From NCBI GenBank assembly GCA_030148705.1, contig JASBSY010000024.1:85212-125652 (forward strand): a DNA stretch of 40,441 bases. The letters run 5' to 3'. The position numbers and the translations under genes were made by a program. The notes beneath the pieces are model-generated. The model was not told where the DNA came from and did not search any database. It was given only the letters and a program-made list of their open reading frames with translations. Positions within the stretch are counted from its first letter, which is position 1. Each line of letters begins with the position of its first letter. The DNA comes from Pukyongia sp. (GTDB lineage Bacteria > Bacteroidota > Bacteroidia > Flavobacteriales > Flavobacteriaceae). Positions 25,877 through 33,240 of this stretch are shown here, piece after piece.

Positions 25877-26117
25877 TCAAAAACAATTTGTAGTTAAAAA
25901 CACCGCCCCCGGTACAACTCTTCCTTTTTGGCATAAGGTGCCGATATCTCTATCGGCCGACCACGAGCGGTGTACTACCAACCTAAACATCAACTAGTGG
26001 TTAATTGATGGTATGAAGATAGGCGGTATCAGCTCCAATAGAAAGCAGGGCCGGTCGGCATTTATCAATAGGAGGTCGTTATTTATAAATCAAGACAAAA
26101 GCTCGATCTACCGCAGT
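25877..26117. other. Gene-free, structure-rich intergenic region
   Basis: No gene is supported in these 240 nt. Several complementary segments are present: CACCGC (25901-25906) with GCGGTG (25967-25972), enclosing GCCGATA (25940-25946) with TATCGGC (25951-25957), and CATCAA (25988-25993) with TTGATG (26005-26010). None is followed by a clear T-run on either strand. A small RNA or 3' structure of the flanking minus-strand gene is possible but unproven. Confidence 0.4.
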
Positions 26118-27422
26118 TTATTCTCCTATTTTACTCAAGAAGTCAATATCGTTTTCCACCGTTAGAAGCAGCAAGCTGGTCGCGGTACAAAATACAGGAC
26201 TGGTAATGCAGTGATGGCCGTTCCAGCTTCCATCCGGGTTTTGGATTTTAAGTATTCTTCCGCTCATATCGTCGTACCAGCTTTTCCATTCCTCGTCCTT
26301 ATTCACGATAAGTGATTCGCCGGTTTGAAGAAAACTAAGGAATTCCTCCCCTCCGTTGTTTCCAAATCCATTCAAGACATCTTCCTGCTGGGCAGTTTTC
26401 TTTGCGGCCTGATATACATTATATGAAGTGGCATAGCCTGTTGCTTCACTTTCTGCATATCCTGCCTTTCTGAGATTATCTGCACTAACCCCGGCATCCT
26501 TGTCCAATAGCCCCGCCTTCTTTGCTTTTTCAATTGCGGCGGCCGCCTTTCGCGCATCCCTTGCGCTTCCTCTTACACTTCCGCTTACAGCGTATAGCAT
26601 GACCCCGGCACCATCGTCGGTTTTCACATCACCGGTTTCCTCATCGTAATTACTTTTCTGATAGTTCTTTGATCGAATAACCACTTCCTCATTCACCGAA
26701 GCACCCACAGCCTGGGCCGATTCGAGCGCAGAGGTGGCGAGTCCGCTCTGCAAAACGCCTGCCCATCCGGCTCCGGTTTGCCTCCCACTGGCATCCGTTG
26801 CAGCTTCTATCTTACTCACACATATATCCAGGGCTCTTGCAACTCTCTTATTGTCAACCCCTGCGAGTTTTCTGTCCAGAAGATTCGACAACAACTGGGC
26901 GGTCAATACGGCATCGATATTCTCCCCCAGTTTACTCTGTATCTGCGTACCCCTTACTTCAGTGATAAAGGGTGAATTTCCTTTTGAATGTTCTACGGTT
27001 TCCAGTAAATAATGAATGGCTCGTTTCAAATGTCCGGAGTATGGACCGCTATTAAGGGTTGTTCCGCTTCTGAGAAATGCCTGGGCCACCATGGCAGTGG
27101 TAGCAGGATCGGCCTTTACGGCATGTGGGTTGCGTTCGTGCTGAGCGCTGTGACTTCCCGCCCCGTAACCCCCGTTGGGTAACTGGGCTTCGGCCAACCA
27201 CTTCAGTCCGTCACGAACCGACAGTGATATATTCTCATCGCTCTTGTAAACTCTGAAATTGGTGGAGGATTGCTCCCCCATTACGGTCATAAACACACAT
27301 CCCTCAATCGGTTCAAGCAGCCGTGCGGTTTCGGTATACCGGTCGTTGGAGTCGACCAACGAAATAATTGCCCCAAGGGCTACTAAGGGTAATACAACTA
27401 ATAAGATCTTTGTTTTCATCAT
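26118..27422 (-). CDS. Exported prenyltransferase/squalene-oxidase-repeat (alpha/alpha toroid) protein
   Basis: A 434-aa protein with an N-terminal membrane/signal segment (residues ~4-22). The body carries toroid-type repeats with Gly-rich turns: 'GLKWLAEAQLPNGGYGAGSHS', 'HAVKADPATTAMVAQAFLRSG' and, near the end, 'KIQNPDGSWNGHHCITSPVFCTATSLLLLTVEND'. This is the pattern of the prenyltransferase/squalene-hopene-cyclase repeat superfamily, but I see no cyclase D-x-D-D motif, so a terpene reaction is not supported. Two Cys (H-H-C and F-C) near the end could pair. It is isolated, with its own promoter-like signal. Start is ATG 27420-27422, or the next codon, also ATG. Confidence 0.7.
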   Translation of the reverse strand: MMKTKILLVVLPLVALGAIISLVDSNDRYTETARLLEPIEGCVFMTVMGEQSSTNFRVYKSDENISLSVRDGLKWLAEAQLPNGGYGAGSHSAQHERNPHAVKADPATTAMVAQAFLRSGTTLNSGPYSGHLKRAIHYLLETVEHSKGNSPFITEVRGTQIQSKLGENIDAVLTAQLLSNLLDRKLAGVDNKRVARALDICVSKIEAATDASGRQTGAGWAGVLQSGLATSALESAQAVGASVNEEVVIRSKNYQKSNYDEETGDVKTDDGAGVMLYAVSGSVRGSARDARKAAAAIEKAKKAGLLDKDAGVSADNLRKAGYAESEATGYATSYNVYQAAKKTAQQEDVLNGFGNNGGEEFLSFLQTGESLIVNKDEEWKSWYDDMSGRILKIQNPDGSWNGHHCITSPVFCTATSLLLLTVENDIDFLSKIGE

Positions 27423-27443
27423 TGAGATATTTAAAATTCAATC

Positions 27444-27474
27444 CGAAGCTATCTCTTCTGAAGTGCCTATCAAA
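27444..27474 (-). promoter_or_regulatory. Putative promoter of the alpha/alpha-toroid protein gene
   Basis: On the minus strand TTTG (27474-27471), a 19-nt spacer and TAGCTTCG (27451-27444) give a one-mismatch flavobacterial promoter about 20 nt ahead of the ATG. Confidence 0.45.
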
Positions 27475-27591
27475 TCGACTTTTAGGGAACTGCCATTCTC
27501 AGTGAGGGAAGTGGGGCAGTACTTATTTTTAACTGCTGAACCGTAGGGGAATCAATCTAATTTTATATTTTTAGCACCAAAATTTATTGAA

Positions 27592-28857
27592 ATGAAGAAA
27601 ATCCAATCGATTTCGTTTCTTTTCTTAAGCTTGCTTTTGCTGGGCTGTGGTGGTGACGATGATTATGTACCTGCAACAAATGACACTCAGAGCCCCTCGG
27701 CTCCTTCCAACCTTTTAATTTCTAATATTACGGAGACCAGTATGGATCTTAGCTGGACGGCTTCGACCGACAATGTCGCTGTGACCGGTTATAATATTTA
27801 CCAGGATGGAACTGCGGTGATTCTGGACAATGTCGGCACCAATGTTTCGATTTCGAACCTGATGACCAACACCGAATACTCATTTTATGTTACTGCAGTG
27901 GATGCAGCCGGCAATGAATCCAACATAAGTAACACTGCCACCGCCACCACTGTTGCGGCGCCCATCGAATTCACCCAGATGCTTTCGGGCATGGCGATGT
28001 TTCAGGGAAATTTAGGCGATCTGAATCCTGCCGATGGTGTTCAGATCTACGAGATAAATTCTACATTATTTTCCGATCACGCTGCCAAACAACGGCTTAT
28101 TAAATTGCCTGCCGGAGGATCCATGCGTTATAACAATACTAATCTCCTCCCGGAATTCCCGAATAATACCCTTATCTCAAAAACCTTTTATTACTTTATC
28201 GATGACAGGGATCCGTCGCTCGGAAAGCGAATCATCGAAACCCGGCTGCTGTTAAAGTTAGAAGAAGGTTGGCAGGTAACAAATTACAAATGGAATGCTT
28301 CCCAGACCGATGCTGTAAGGGATGATAGTGGCAGTGAACTGCCAATTAGTTATATAGATATTAATGGCGATACCCAGAATGTGGATTATCTAATTCCTTC
28401 GAGAGAGGATTGCCGAACCTGTCATGACAACAGCAACCAAACCGTTCCGATCGGAATGAAACTTAGGAATTTGAATTTTGTTCCTTCCTATACTTCCCAG
28501 AATCAATTGGATTATTTTACCGATAACGGGCTGTTGCTTGGGGTTGATTCAGGGAACATTAGCGTGCTGCCCAACTGGCAGGACGATGCAACCTATACCC
28601 TGGAGCAGCGCACCCGAGCCTATATGGATGTTAATTGTGCCCATTGTCATTCACCCGGAGGCAGTGTACCCCCCATTTTCGAAATCGATTTTCGATATGA
28701 AACTCCTTTTGCCGATACGGGTATATATGTAAATCGAGGCGAGATACAGGCTCGGTTTGAAAGCGTTCAGCCGTTTTATCGCATGCCATTACTGGGAAGG
28801 ACAGTGGTTCATGAAGAAGCACTGACGATGTTGGTTGAATATCTGGACTCATTGTAA
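27592..28857 (+). CDS. Diheme c-type cytochrome lipoprotein with FN3 domain (SO2930-like)
   Basis: A 421-aa lipoprotein (lipobox LLLLGC, Cys19). Residues ~35-122 form a fibronectin type III domain ('SAPSNLLISNITETSMDLSWTAS'). The remainder resembles the SO2930/HNE_0200 family of diheme cytochromes and carries two heme c sites, C-R-T-C-H (274-278) and C-A-H-C-H (349-353), with 'LFSDHAAKQRLIKLPAG' and 'YMDVNCAHCHSPGG'. A distal Met or His ligand cannot be assigned. It probably transfers electrons at the cell envelope. The FN3 spacer before the cytochrome portion suggests surface presentation. No maturation genes lie nearby. Confidence 0.82.
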   Translation: MKKIQSISFLFLSLLLLGCGGDDDYVPATNDTQSPSAPSNLLISNITETSMDLSWTASTDNVAVTGYNIYQDGTAVILDNVGTNVSISNLMTNTEYSFYVTAVDAAGNESNISNTATATTVAAPIEFTQMLSGMAMFQGNLGDLNPADGVQIYEINSTLFSDHAAKQRLIKLPAGGSMRYNNTNLLPEFPNNTLISKTFYYFIDDRDPSLGKRIIETRLLLKLEEGWQVTNYKWNASQTDAVRDDSGSELPISYIDINGDTQNVDYLIPSREDCRTCHDNSNQTVPIGMKLRNLNFVPSYTSQNQLDYFTDNGLLLGVDSGNISVLPNWQDDATYTLEQRTRAYMDVNCAHCHSPGGSVPPIFEIDFRYETPFADTGIYVNRGEIQARFESVQPFYRMPLLGRTVVHEEALTMLVEYLDSL

Positions 28858-28879
28858 CGACAACTACCACATAGTATAG

Positions 28880-28908
28880 AAAAGACAGTTCCCGGGGAAC
28901 TGTCTTTT
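28880..28908 (+). terminator. Rho-independent terminator after the cytochrome gene
   Basis: A 13-bp perfect stem (28880-28892 with 28896-28908, core GACAGTTCC/GGAACTGTC) with a 3-nt loop is followed by a T-rich run, 22 nt after the stop codon. Confidence 0.9.
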
Positions 28909-28922
28909 TATTTTAAACCAAT

Positions 28923-28961
28923 TTGAATTTTCGAAGTCCAAAGGCTGTAACGAAAATTCAA
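28923..28961. promoter_or_regulatory. 11-bp perfect inverted repeat before a Spy-like gene
   Basis: TTGAATTTTCG (28923-28933) and CGAAAATTCAA (28951-28961) are exact reverse complements 17 nt apart, ending four bases before the ATG at 28966. No standard TAnnTTTG box is seen in this gap, so the repeat may be a regulator site or a 5'-UTR stem; which one is undecided. Confidence 0.6.
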
Positions 28962-28965
28962 CACT

Positions 28966-29415
28966 ATGAAAAATCTATTGATCCTCCCGCTTTTATTCCT
29001 ATGCACAATCACATTTGCCCAGCCGGCTCATTTAACCGACCTCAAATCGCATGGTGAGACTCACCACAGATCAAAACTAAGTCCGGAGCAGCAGGCAACT
29101 TTGCGCGTTAAGGAAATGACTCTTGCTTTAGACCTAAACGAAGCCCAGCAGCAGCAGATCATGCAGTTGGAGTTACAAGCTGCCATGGACAGAAAAGAAG
29201 CGTTTGAAACCCATAAGAGTGGAAAGCAACTTGATTCTCTTGCCAGGTTTTCCAGGAGATCGGCCTACTTAGACAAACAGATCGAATACAAAAATAAAAT
29301 AAAGACCATACTGTCGGAGGAGCAGTTTAAAAAATGGGAAAAATCCATGGCTATGATGCACAAAGGCCTTCATAATAAGCGCCAGCAGCACAAAAACGTT
29401 GATAAGAAACACTAA
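28966..29415 (+). CDS. Small secreted helical protein, Spy/CpxP-like
   Basis: A 149-aa protein with signal peptide ending T-F-A-Q. The mature part is almost wholly charged helix: 'LSPEQQATLRVKEMTLALDLNEAQQQQIMQLELQ' and 'LSEEQFKKWEKSM', the latter being the L-x-x-E-Q-x-x-K/R-W type repeat of LTXXQ/Spy-like periplasmic proteins. It is rich in His near both ends (for example 'HGETHH', 'NKRQQHKNVDKKH'), which could bind metal; this is speculative. A shorter related gene follows after 77 nt. It is preceded by a cytochrome terminator and an 11-bp inverted repeat. Confidence 0.72.
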   Translation: MKNLLILPLLFLCTITFAQPAHLTDLKSHGETHHRSKLSPEQQATLRVKEMTLALDLNEAQQQQIMQLELQAAMDRKEAFETHKSGKQLDSLARFSRRSAYLDKQIEYKNKIKTILSEEQFKKWEKSMAMMHKGLHNKRQQHKNVDKKH

Positions 29416-29436
29416 TGCTCATTTTTGGCTCAATTA

Positions 29437-29471
29437 TTGGATTATCATTGCAAAATAGTTACTTTAGTAAC
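29437..29471 (+). promoter_or_regulatory. Putative promoter with overlapping palindrome before the second Spy-like gene
   Basis: TTG at 29437-29439, a 20-nt spacer and TACTTTAG at 29460-29467 resemble a promoter with one mismatch. GTTACT (29458-29463) and AGTAAC (29466-29471) form a palindrome with a 2-nt centre on the -7 box, suggesting operator control. Confidence 0.45.
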
Positions 29472-29492
29472 CATAAATTAAACTAATAAACA

Positions 29493-29843
29493 ATGAAAAA
29501 TCTATTATCAGTACTTGCTGTTTCATGCATAATGCTTTTAGGAATGGGCAATGCTACGGCTCAGAACCTATCTCAAGATCAGGACAGGCCGGAAGTAATC
29601 GCTAAGACTAAAGTAGCAGAATTATCTCCTAAGCTAGACTTGAACGGAGACCAACAGCGTTCATTATTCAGAGCGTATACAGCGCATGAGAGCAATTATA
29701 AGAAGCACGTTATTGGTAAGGACATTGCCGATCCAAAAGTGCAGGCAGATAAAAAGAAATTCGACGACGTTCTTAAAAAGGCCGTAAAAGAAAGCTTAAC
29801 GGCTGAACAGTACAAAAAATGGCTTAGCTTACAGCAAATGTAA
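29493..29843 (+). CDS. Small secreted helical protein, Spy-like
   Basis: A 116-aa protein with signal peptide ending N-A-T-A-Q. The helical mature part contains 'KVAELSPKLDLNGDQQRSLFRAYTAHE' and 'VKESLTAEQYKKWLSLQQM', again an L-T-x-E-Q-Y-K-K-W repeat. It shares this plan with the preceding gene and is likely a divergent paralogue. No enzymatic motif is present; a chaperone or stress-sensor role is inferred from the family look only. It ends at a strong terminator. Confidence 0.72.
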   Translation: MKNLLSVLAVSCIMLLGMGNATAQNLSQDQDRPEVIAKTKVAELSPKLDLNGDQQRSLFRAYTAHESNYKKHVIGKDIADPKVQADKKKFDDVLKKAVKESLTAEQYKKWLSLQQM

Positions 29844-29868
29844 GTAGAGACGAAAAAGAAGATTTAAG

Positions 29869-29891
29869 ACCTCCTGATAAATTCAGGAGGT
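29869..29891. terminator. Terminator hairpin between the Spy-like gene and hemL
   Basis: ACCTCCTGA (29869-29877) pairs with TCAGGAGGT (29883-29891) around a 5-nt loop and continues into a run of T. The hemL stop (29896-29898) lies in that run, so the hairpin is just downstream of hemL on the minus strand and may serve both directions. Confidence 0.85.
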
Positions 29892-29895
29892 TTTT

Positions 29896-31182
29896 TTATA
29901 GGGTTGACACAACTTTTCTGCAGGCTTCTACACATTTATCCAGGTCTTCGTAGTTAAGCGCATCGTTTAAAAACCAACTTTCAAAAGCACTTGGCGGTAA
30001 ATAGATCCCTTCCTTCAGCATTCCGTGGAAGAATTTTTTAAATGTGTCGTTGTTGCCTTTAGCCGAGGATTCGAAATCTACAACAGCTTCGGAAGTGAAA
30101 TGCAGTGATATCATAGATCCCAGCCTGTTAATGGTATACGGAATCTCACTATTGGAAAGCACCGACTCCAACCCCTGATGCAGGTAGGCCGTTTTTTCTT
30201 TCAACGATTCATATACATCCGGATTGTCATTAAGTTCTTCAAGCATCGCCAAACCAGCCGCCATTGCCAAGGGGTTTCCACTAAGAGTCCCCGCCTGGTA
30301 AACCGGGCCGTCAGGAGCCAAATGATTCATTATCTCGTTATTGGCTGCAAAGGCACCAACCGGTAACCCGCCGCCAATCACCTTTCCGAAAGTCACAATA
30401 TCCGCCTTTACATTAAAAAGTTCTTGCGCCCCGCCAGCTGCCAATCGGAAGCCGGTCATAACTTCATCGAAAATGAGCACTATTCCATTCTTATCACAAA
30501 GAGAACGAAGCCCTTCCAAAAATCCTTCAGCGGGCGGAATACAGCCCATATTACCGGCCGCCGGTTCTAGTATAATACAAGCAATCTCGTTAGGGTGCTG
30601 AGAGATCAGTTCTTCAACAGCATTAAGATTATTGTAGGCTGCCAATAGCGTATCCCTGGCTGTACCCGTGGTTACACCCGGGCTGTTGGGAACGCCCAGC
30701 GTAACGGCACCACTTCCTGCGGCTATCAGAAATGAATCGCTGTGACCGTGGTAACACCCGGCGAACTTTATAATCTTTTCCCTCCCGGTATAACCTCGTG
30801 CCAGGCGTATTGCACTCATACAGGCTTCGGTTCCGCTGTTCACGAATCTAATCTTCTCAATCCCCGGAACCATTGAGATTGCAAGTCGGGCAATCTCAGT
30901 TTCAATTTCTGTGGGCATGCCGAAAGAGGTCCCATCCTGTGCTTTCGCACAAACGGCATCGATAACCGGCTCATAGGCATGGCCAAGAATGAGTGGGCCC
31001 CAGGAGGCAATGAAATCGATGAGGGTATTTCCGTCGACATCCGTGATGTAAGCACCCTTGGCGCGCTTAACAAAAACAGGTTCGCCCCCAACGGATTTAA
31101 ATGCGCGAACCGGCGAATTAACCCCTCCGGGGATCACCTGTTGCGCCTCTTTGAACAGTGCGCTGCTTCTCTTATAAATCAT
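29896..31182 (-). CDS. hemL: Glutamate-1-semialdehyde 2,1-aminomutase
   Basis: A 428-aa PLP enzyme converting glutamate-1-semialdehyde to 5-aminolevulinate in C5-pathway tetrapyrrole synthesis. Motifs are '[14 protein letters not shown]', '[29 protein letters not shown]', '[10 protein letters not shown]', '[11 protein letters not shown]' and the PLP-lysine block '[15 protein letters not shown]'. The length is standard. It is the last of three closely packed minus-strand genes (7 nt after the glucosaminidase stop). No other heme genes are in the window. Confidence 0.96.
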   Translation of the reverse strand: MIYKRSSALFKEAQQVIPGGVNSPVRAFKSVGGEPVFVKRAKGAYITDVDGNTLIDFIASWGPLILGHAYEPVIDAVCAKAQDGTSFGMPTEIETEIARLAISMVPGIEKIRFVNSGTEACMSAIRLARGYTGREKIIKFAGCYHGHSDSFLIAAGSGAVTLGVPNSPGVTTGTARDTLLAAYNNLNAVEELISQHPNEIACIILEPAAGNMGCIPPAEGFLEGLRSLCDKNGIVLIFDEVMTGFRLAAGGAQELFNVKADIVTFGKVIGGGLPVGAFAANNEIMNHLAPDGPVYQAGTLSGNPLAMAAGLAMLEELNDNPDVYESLKEKTAYLHQGLESVLSNSEIPYTINRLGSMISLHFTSEAVVDFESSAKGNNDTFKKFFHGMLKEGIYLPPSAFESWFLNDALNYEDLDKCVEACRKVVSTL

Positions 31183-31189
31183 GGATTCT

Positions 31190-32035
31190 CTATTGGTTTT
31201 TAACAGGGTGCAAATATAACACCTGTCCGACAGAAATCGTATTGGTTTCTAACCCATTAAACTCTTTGAGGGTTTCCACCGTCATATTATATCTTCTGGC
31301 AATACTATATAAGGTATCTCCGCGGGTGACGGTATAGGTAGAAATCTTGGAGTCGTCCGGGTTCAACATACTTACTTTATTTCCCAGCACCTGGTCGTCG
31401 AACTTGTAGAGTTGGTACTGTTCTATTATTCTGATGAGTTTATTGGGGTATTGTGGATCCGTGGCATACCCGGCTGCTTTCAGACCTCGGGCCCACCCTT
31501 TATAGTCGTCTTTCTTCAACTTAAAAAGGTCGCTGTACCGACTTCGTTGTGTTAAGAAAAGTGAATGATCCCTGAAGGAATACTTTGGATCCTTGTATTT
31601 TCTGAAGCACTCCTGTAGTTCGTCATCGTCGTGGTAAACCCGATCTCCTGTCCATTCTCTGTGACATTTAATACCGAAGTGATTATTGGCTCTTTTGGTA
31701 AGATCACCTCTGCCGGCACCACTTTCAAGTATTCCCTGAGCCAGGGTGATACTGGCCGGTATACCGTACTGCAGCATTTCTTCCATGGCGATGGTTCCGT
31801 AATTGAGAATGTACGCACTAACAATTTCCGCATAACTTGCGTTTGCAGGAGGGGTAATAAATTCACTTTCTTTTTCCTTTTTAGGCGCTCGGTCTATGGT
31901 TACAACTTCTTCTTTTTTAATAACGACGCGCTCGCTAGGTGTAGCTCTTTTCTTTTCGGCCACACGCTTCTTAGAAGAGCAGCTGTTCAGACCTATTAGG
32001 ATGATACATAATAGCACAAGGGTTCGTGAGGTCAT
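31190..32035 (-). CDS. Glucosaminidase-LysM lipoprotein (peptidoglycan hydrolase)
   Basis: A 281-aa lipoprotein (lipobox LIGLNSC, Cys19). After a Lys/Glu-rich linker, residues ~68-210 form a FlgJ/AcmA-type glucosaminidase domain with likely catalytic Glu104 in '[25 protein letters not shown]' and '[13 protein letters not shown]'. A LysM peptidoglycan-binding repeat is at ~233-277 ('[28 protein letters not shown]'). It should cleave peptidoglycan glycan strands from an envelope-anchored position. The ATG abuts the stop codon of the upstream PLP enzyme gene. Confidence 0.92.
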   Translation of the reverse strand: MTSRTLVLLCIILIGLNSCSSKKRVAEKKRATPSERVVIKKEEVVTIDRAPKKEKESEFITPPANASYAEIVSAYILNYGTIAMEEMLQYGIPASITLAQGILESGAGRGDLTKRANNHFGIKCHREWTGDRVYHDDDELQECFRKYKDPKYSFRDHSLFLTQRSRYSDLFKLKKDDYKGWARGLKAAGYATDPQYPNKLIRIIEQYQLYKFDDQVLGNKVSMLNPDDSKISTYTVTRGDTLYSIARRYNMTVETLKEFNGLETNTISVGQVLYLHPVKNQ

Positions 32036-32962
32036 CTATTGAAGGATTTGAGGTAATTTTTTTCGTTCTAATAACATATTCATGCCTTCGATCCCCTGGA
32101 GACCGCCGGTATGAACGGCTAAAATACGGCTATTTTTTCTGAAATACCCCCGGCTCATCAGCCGGTAAATACCAAAAACCATCTTTGCGGTATAGACAGG
32201 GTCCAATAAAATTCCGTTTTTTGCCTTAAACTCATTTATGAAACGAATTAATTCCGAATCTATTTTAGCATAACCTCCAAAACTAAATTCGTCTATAAGT
32301 TTATAGTTGGTATGTGAGCTGTATTTTTGAATCACTTCCTGCTGAAAGGTTCCGTTTAAAGCTGAAAACCCGAGAACCTCTTGTTGCGGATCGGCAGAAT
32401 TAAGAATACCCGCGATTGTGCCTCCTGTACCCACGGAGACACAGATATAATCGAATTGGCTGTCGGCAGCAGTTAAAATTTCTTCGCAACCTTTAACGGC
32501 CAGTTCAGAAGTGCCGCCTACAGGAATAATATAACAATCATGACCCGTATCCTGTGTTTCCGAAAGCTTATTTTGTTGCGTTAAGGCACGGTACTGCTCC
32601 CGGTCGACAAATTTTAGTTCCATTCCGCATTGTGCGGCGAATCGCAAGGTTGGATTACTAAGTAGTTGTTCTTTTAATTCTTCTCCCCGGATAATCCCGA
32701 TTGTCTTAAAACCTTCTAACTGACCTGCTTTGGCTACAGCTGCAATATGATTAGAATACGCCCCGCCAAATGTGAGCAGGGCAGATTTATCAGTTCGCTT
32801 AAAATCTTCAATAATATATTTCAGTTTTCGGAGCTTGTTTCCCGAAATTTCTTGATGGATCTCATCCTCCCGTTTAATGTAAAACCGGTAATCTCTGTTC
32901 AGCTCAGAATTTAATTTAATTTGCTGATTTTCAGATATAAATTCTCGATGAAAAAAGTCCAT
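32036..32962 (-). CDS. PLP-dependent ACC deaminase/D-cysteine desulfhydrase-family protein
   Basis: A 308-aa fold-type II PLP enzyme. The PLP lysine is probably Lys43 in 'ISGNKLRKLKYI', and 'LTFGGAYSNHIAAVAKAG' supplies the Ser/Asn phosphate-side loop. 'VSVGTGGTIAGIL' is the phosphate-binding Gly loop. Related enzymes degrade 1-aminocyclopropane-1-carboxylate or D-cysteine, and this substrate cannot be assigned from sequence. First gene of the run ending in hemL. A TAACTTTG box (minus strand, 33002-32995) lies 32 nt upstream. Confidence 0.82.
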   Translation of the reverse strand: MDFFHREFISENQQIKLNSELNRDYRFYIKREDEIHQEISGNKLRKLKYIIEDFKRTDKSALLTFGGAYSNHIAAVAKAGQLEGFKTIGIIRGEELKEQLLSNPTLRFAAQCGMELKFVDREQYRALTQQNKLSETQDTGHDCYIIPVGGTSELAVKGCEEILTAADSQFDYICVSVGTGGTIAGILNSADPQQEVLGFSALNGTFQQEVIQKYSSHTNYKLIDEFSFGGYAKIDSELIRFINEFKAKNGILLDPVYTAKMVFGIYRLMSRGYFRKNSRILAVHTGGLQGIEGMNMLLERKKLPQILQ

Positions 32963-32994
32963 TTTTAAGCTTTCCTATAAAATTTTGATATTTT

Positions 32995-33002
32995 CAAAGT
33001 TA
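32995..33002 (-). promoter_or_regulatory. Putative -7 box of the PLP enzyme-glucosaminidase-hemL operon
   Basis: The minus strand reads TAACTTTG, matching TAnnTTTG, 32 nt before the ATG at 32962. A -33 TTG at standard spacing is not seen. Confidence 0.4.
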
Positions 33003-33127
33003 TTGAAGAAACCTTAATAATCCTTACCGTTCATCTTAGCCTGTTAAAATATCTTCAGCAAAAACACACCTCAGGTGATTTTCTTTCAGTGAAAACTGAA
33101 TATTTAACAAAAAATACCAGTCAAAAT

Positions 33128-33156
33128 TTTAACATTTTATTTGCTTAAATGTTAAA
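33128..33156. promoter_or_regulatory. 10-bp perfect inverted repeat upstream of the tail-fibre-like gene
   Basis: TTTAACATTT (33128-33137) and AAATGTTAAA (33147-33156) are exact reverse complements separated by 9 nt, upstream of a probable promoter. The same 10-mer AAATGTTAAA recurs at 35851-35860 in the next gene's upstream region. A possible site for a dimeric regulator; AT-rich composition makes chance matches easier. Confidence 0.5.
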
Positions 33157-33180
33157 CTTTATAGTCTTTCATCGATAATT

Positions 33181-33213
33181 TTTGTCATTAAACGATTTTA
33201 TATTATAATATTG
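33181..33213 (+). promoter_or_regulatory. Putative promoter of the tail-fibre-like surface protein gene
   Basis: TTTG at 33181-33184, a 21-nt spacer and TAATATTG at 33206-33213 (one mismatch from TAnnTTTG), 27 nt before the ATG. It is preceded by TTTCATCGAT (33167-33176), a block also found at 35967-35976 before the next gene. Confidence 0.5.
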
Positions 33214-33240
33214 TAGGAAATTTCTTCAACTCCCTAACTT

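Noticed and set aside
25212-25934. A 240-codon minus-strand open frame opposite the S41 peptidase gene and its terminator
   Set aside because: It is antisense to a well-supported catalytic domain and its frame runs through the terminator hairpin; no signal, domain or promoter supports it.
25980-26060. Integron attC-like site in the structured intergenic region
   Set aside because: The stretch has inverted repeats, but the core sequences do not match the R-Y-Y-Y-A-A-C / G-T-T-R-R-R-Y pattern, and no integrase or cassette array is present.
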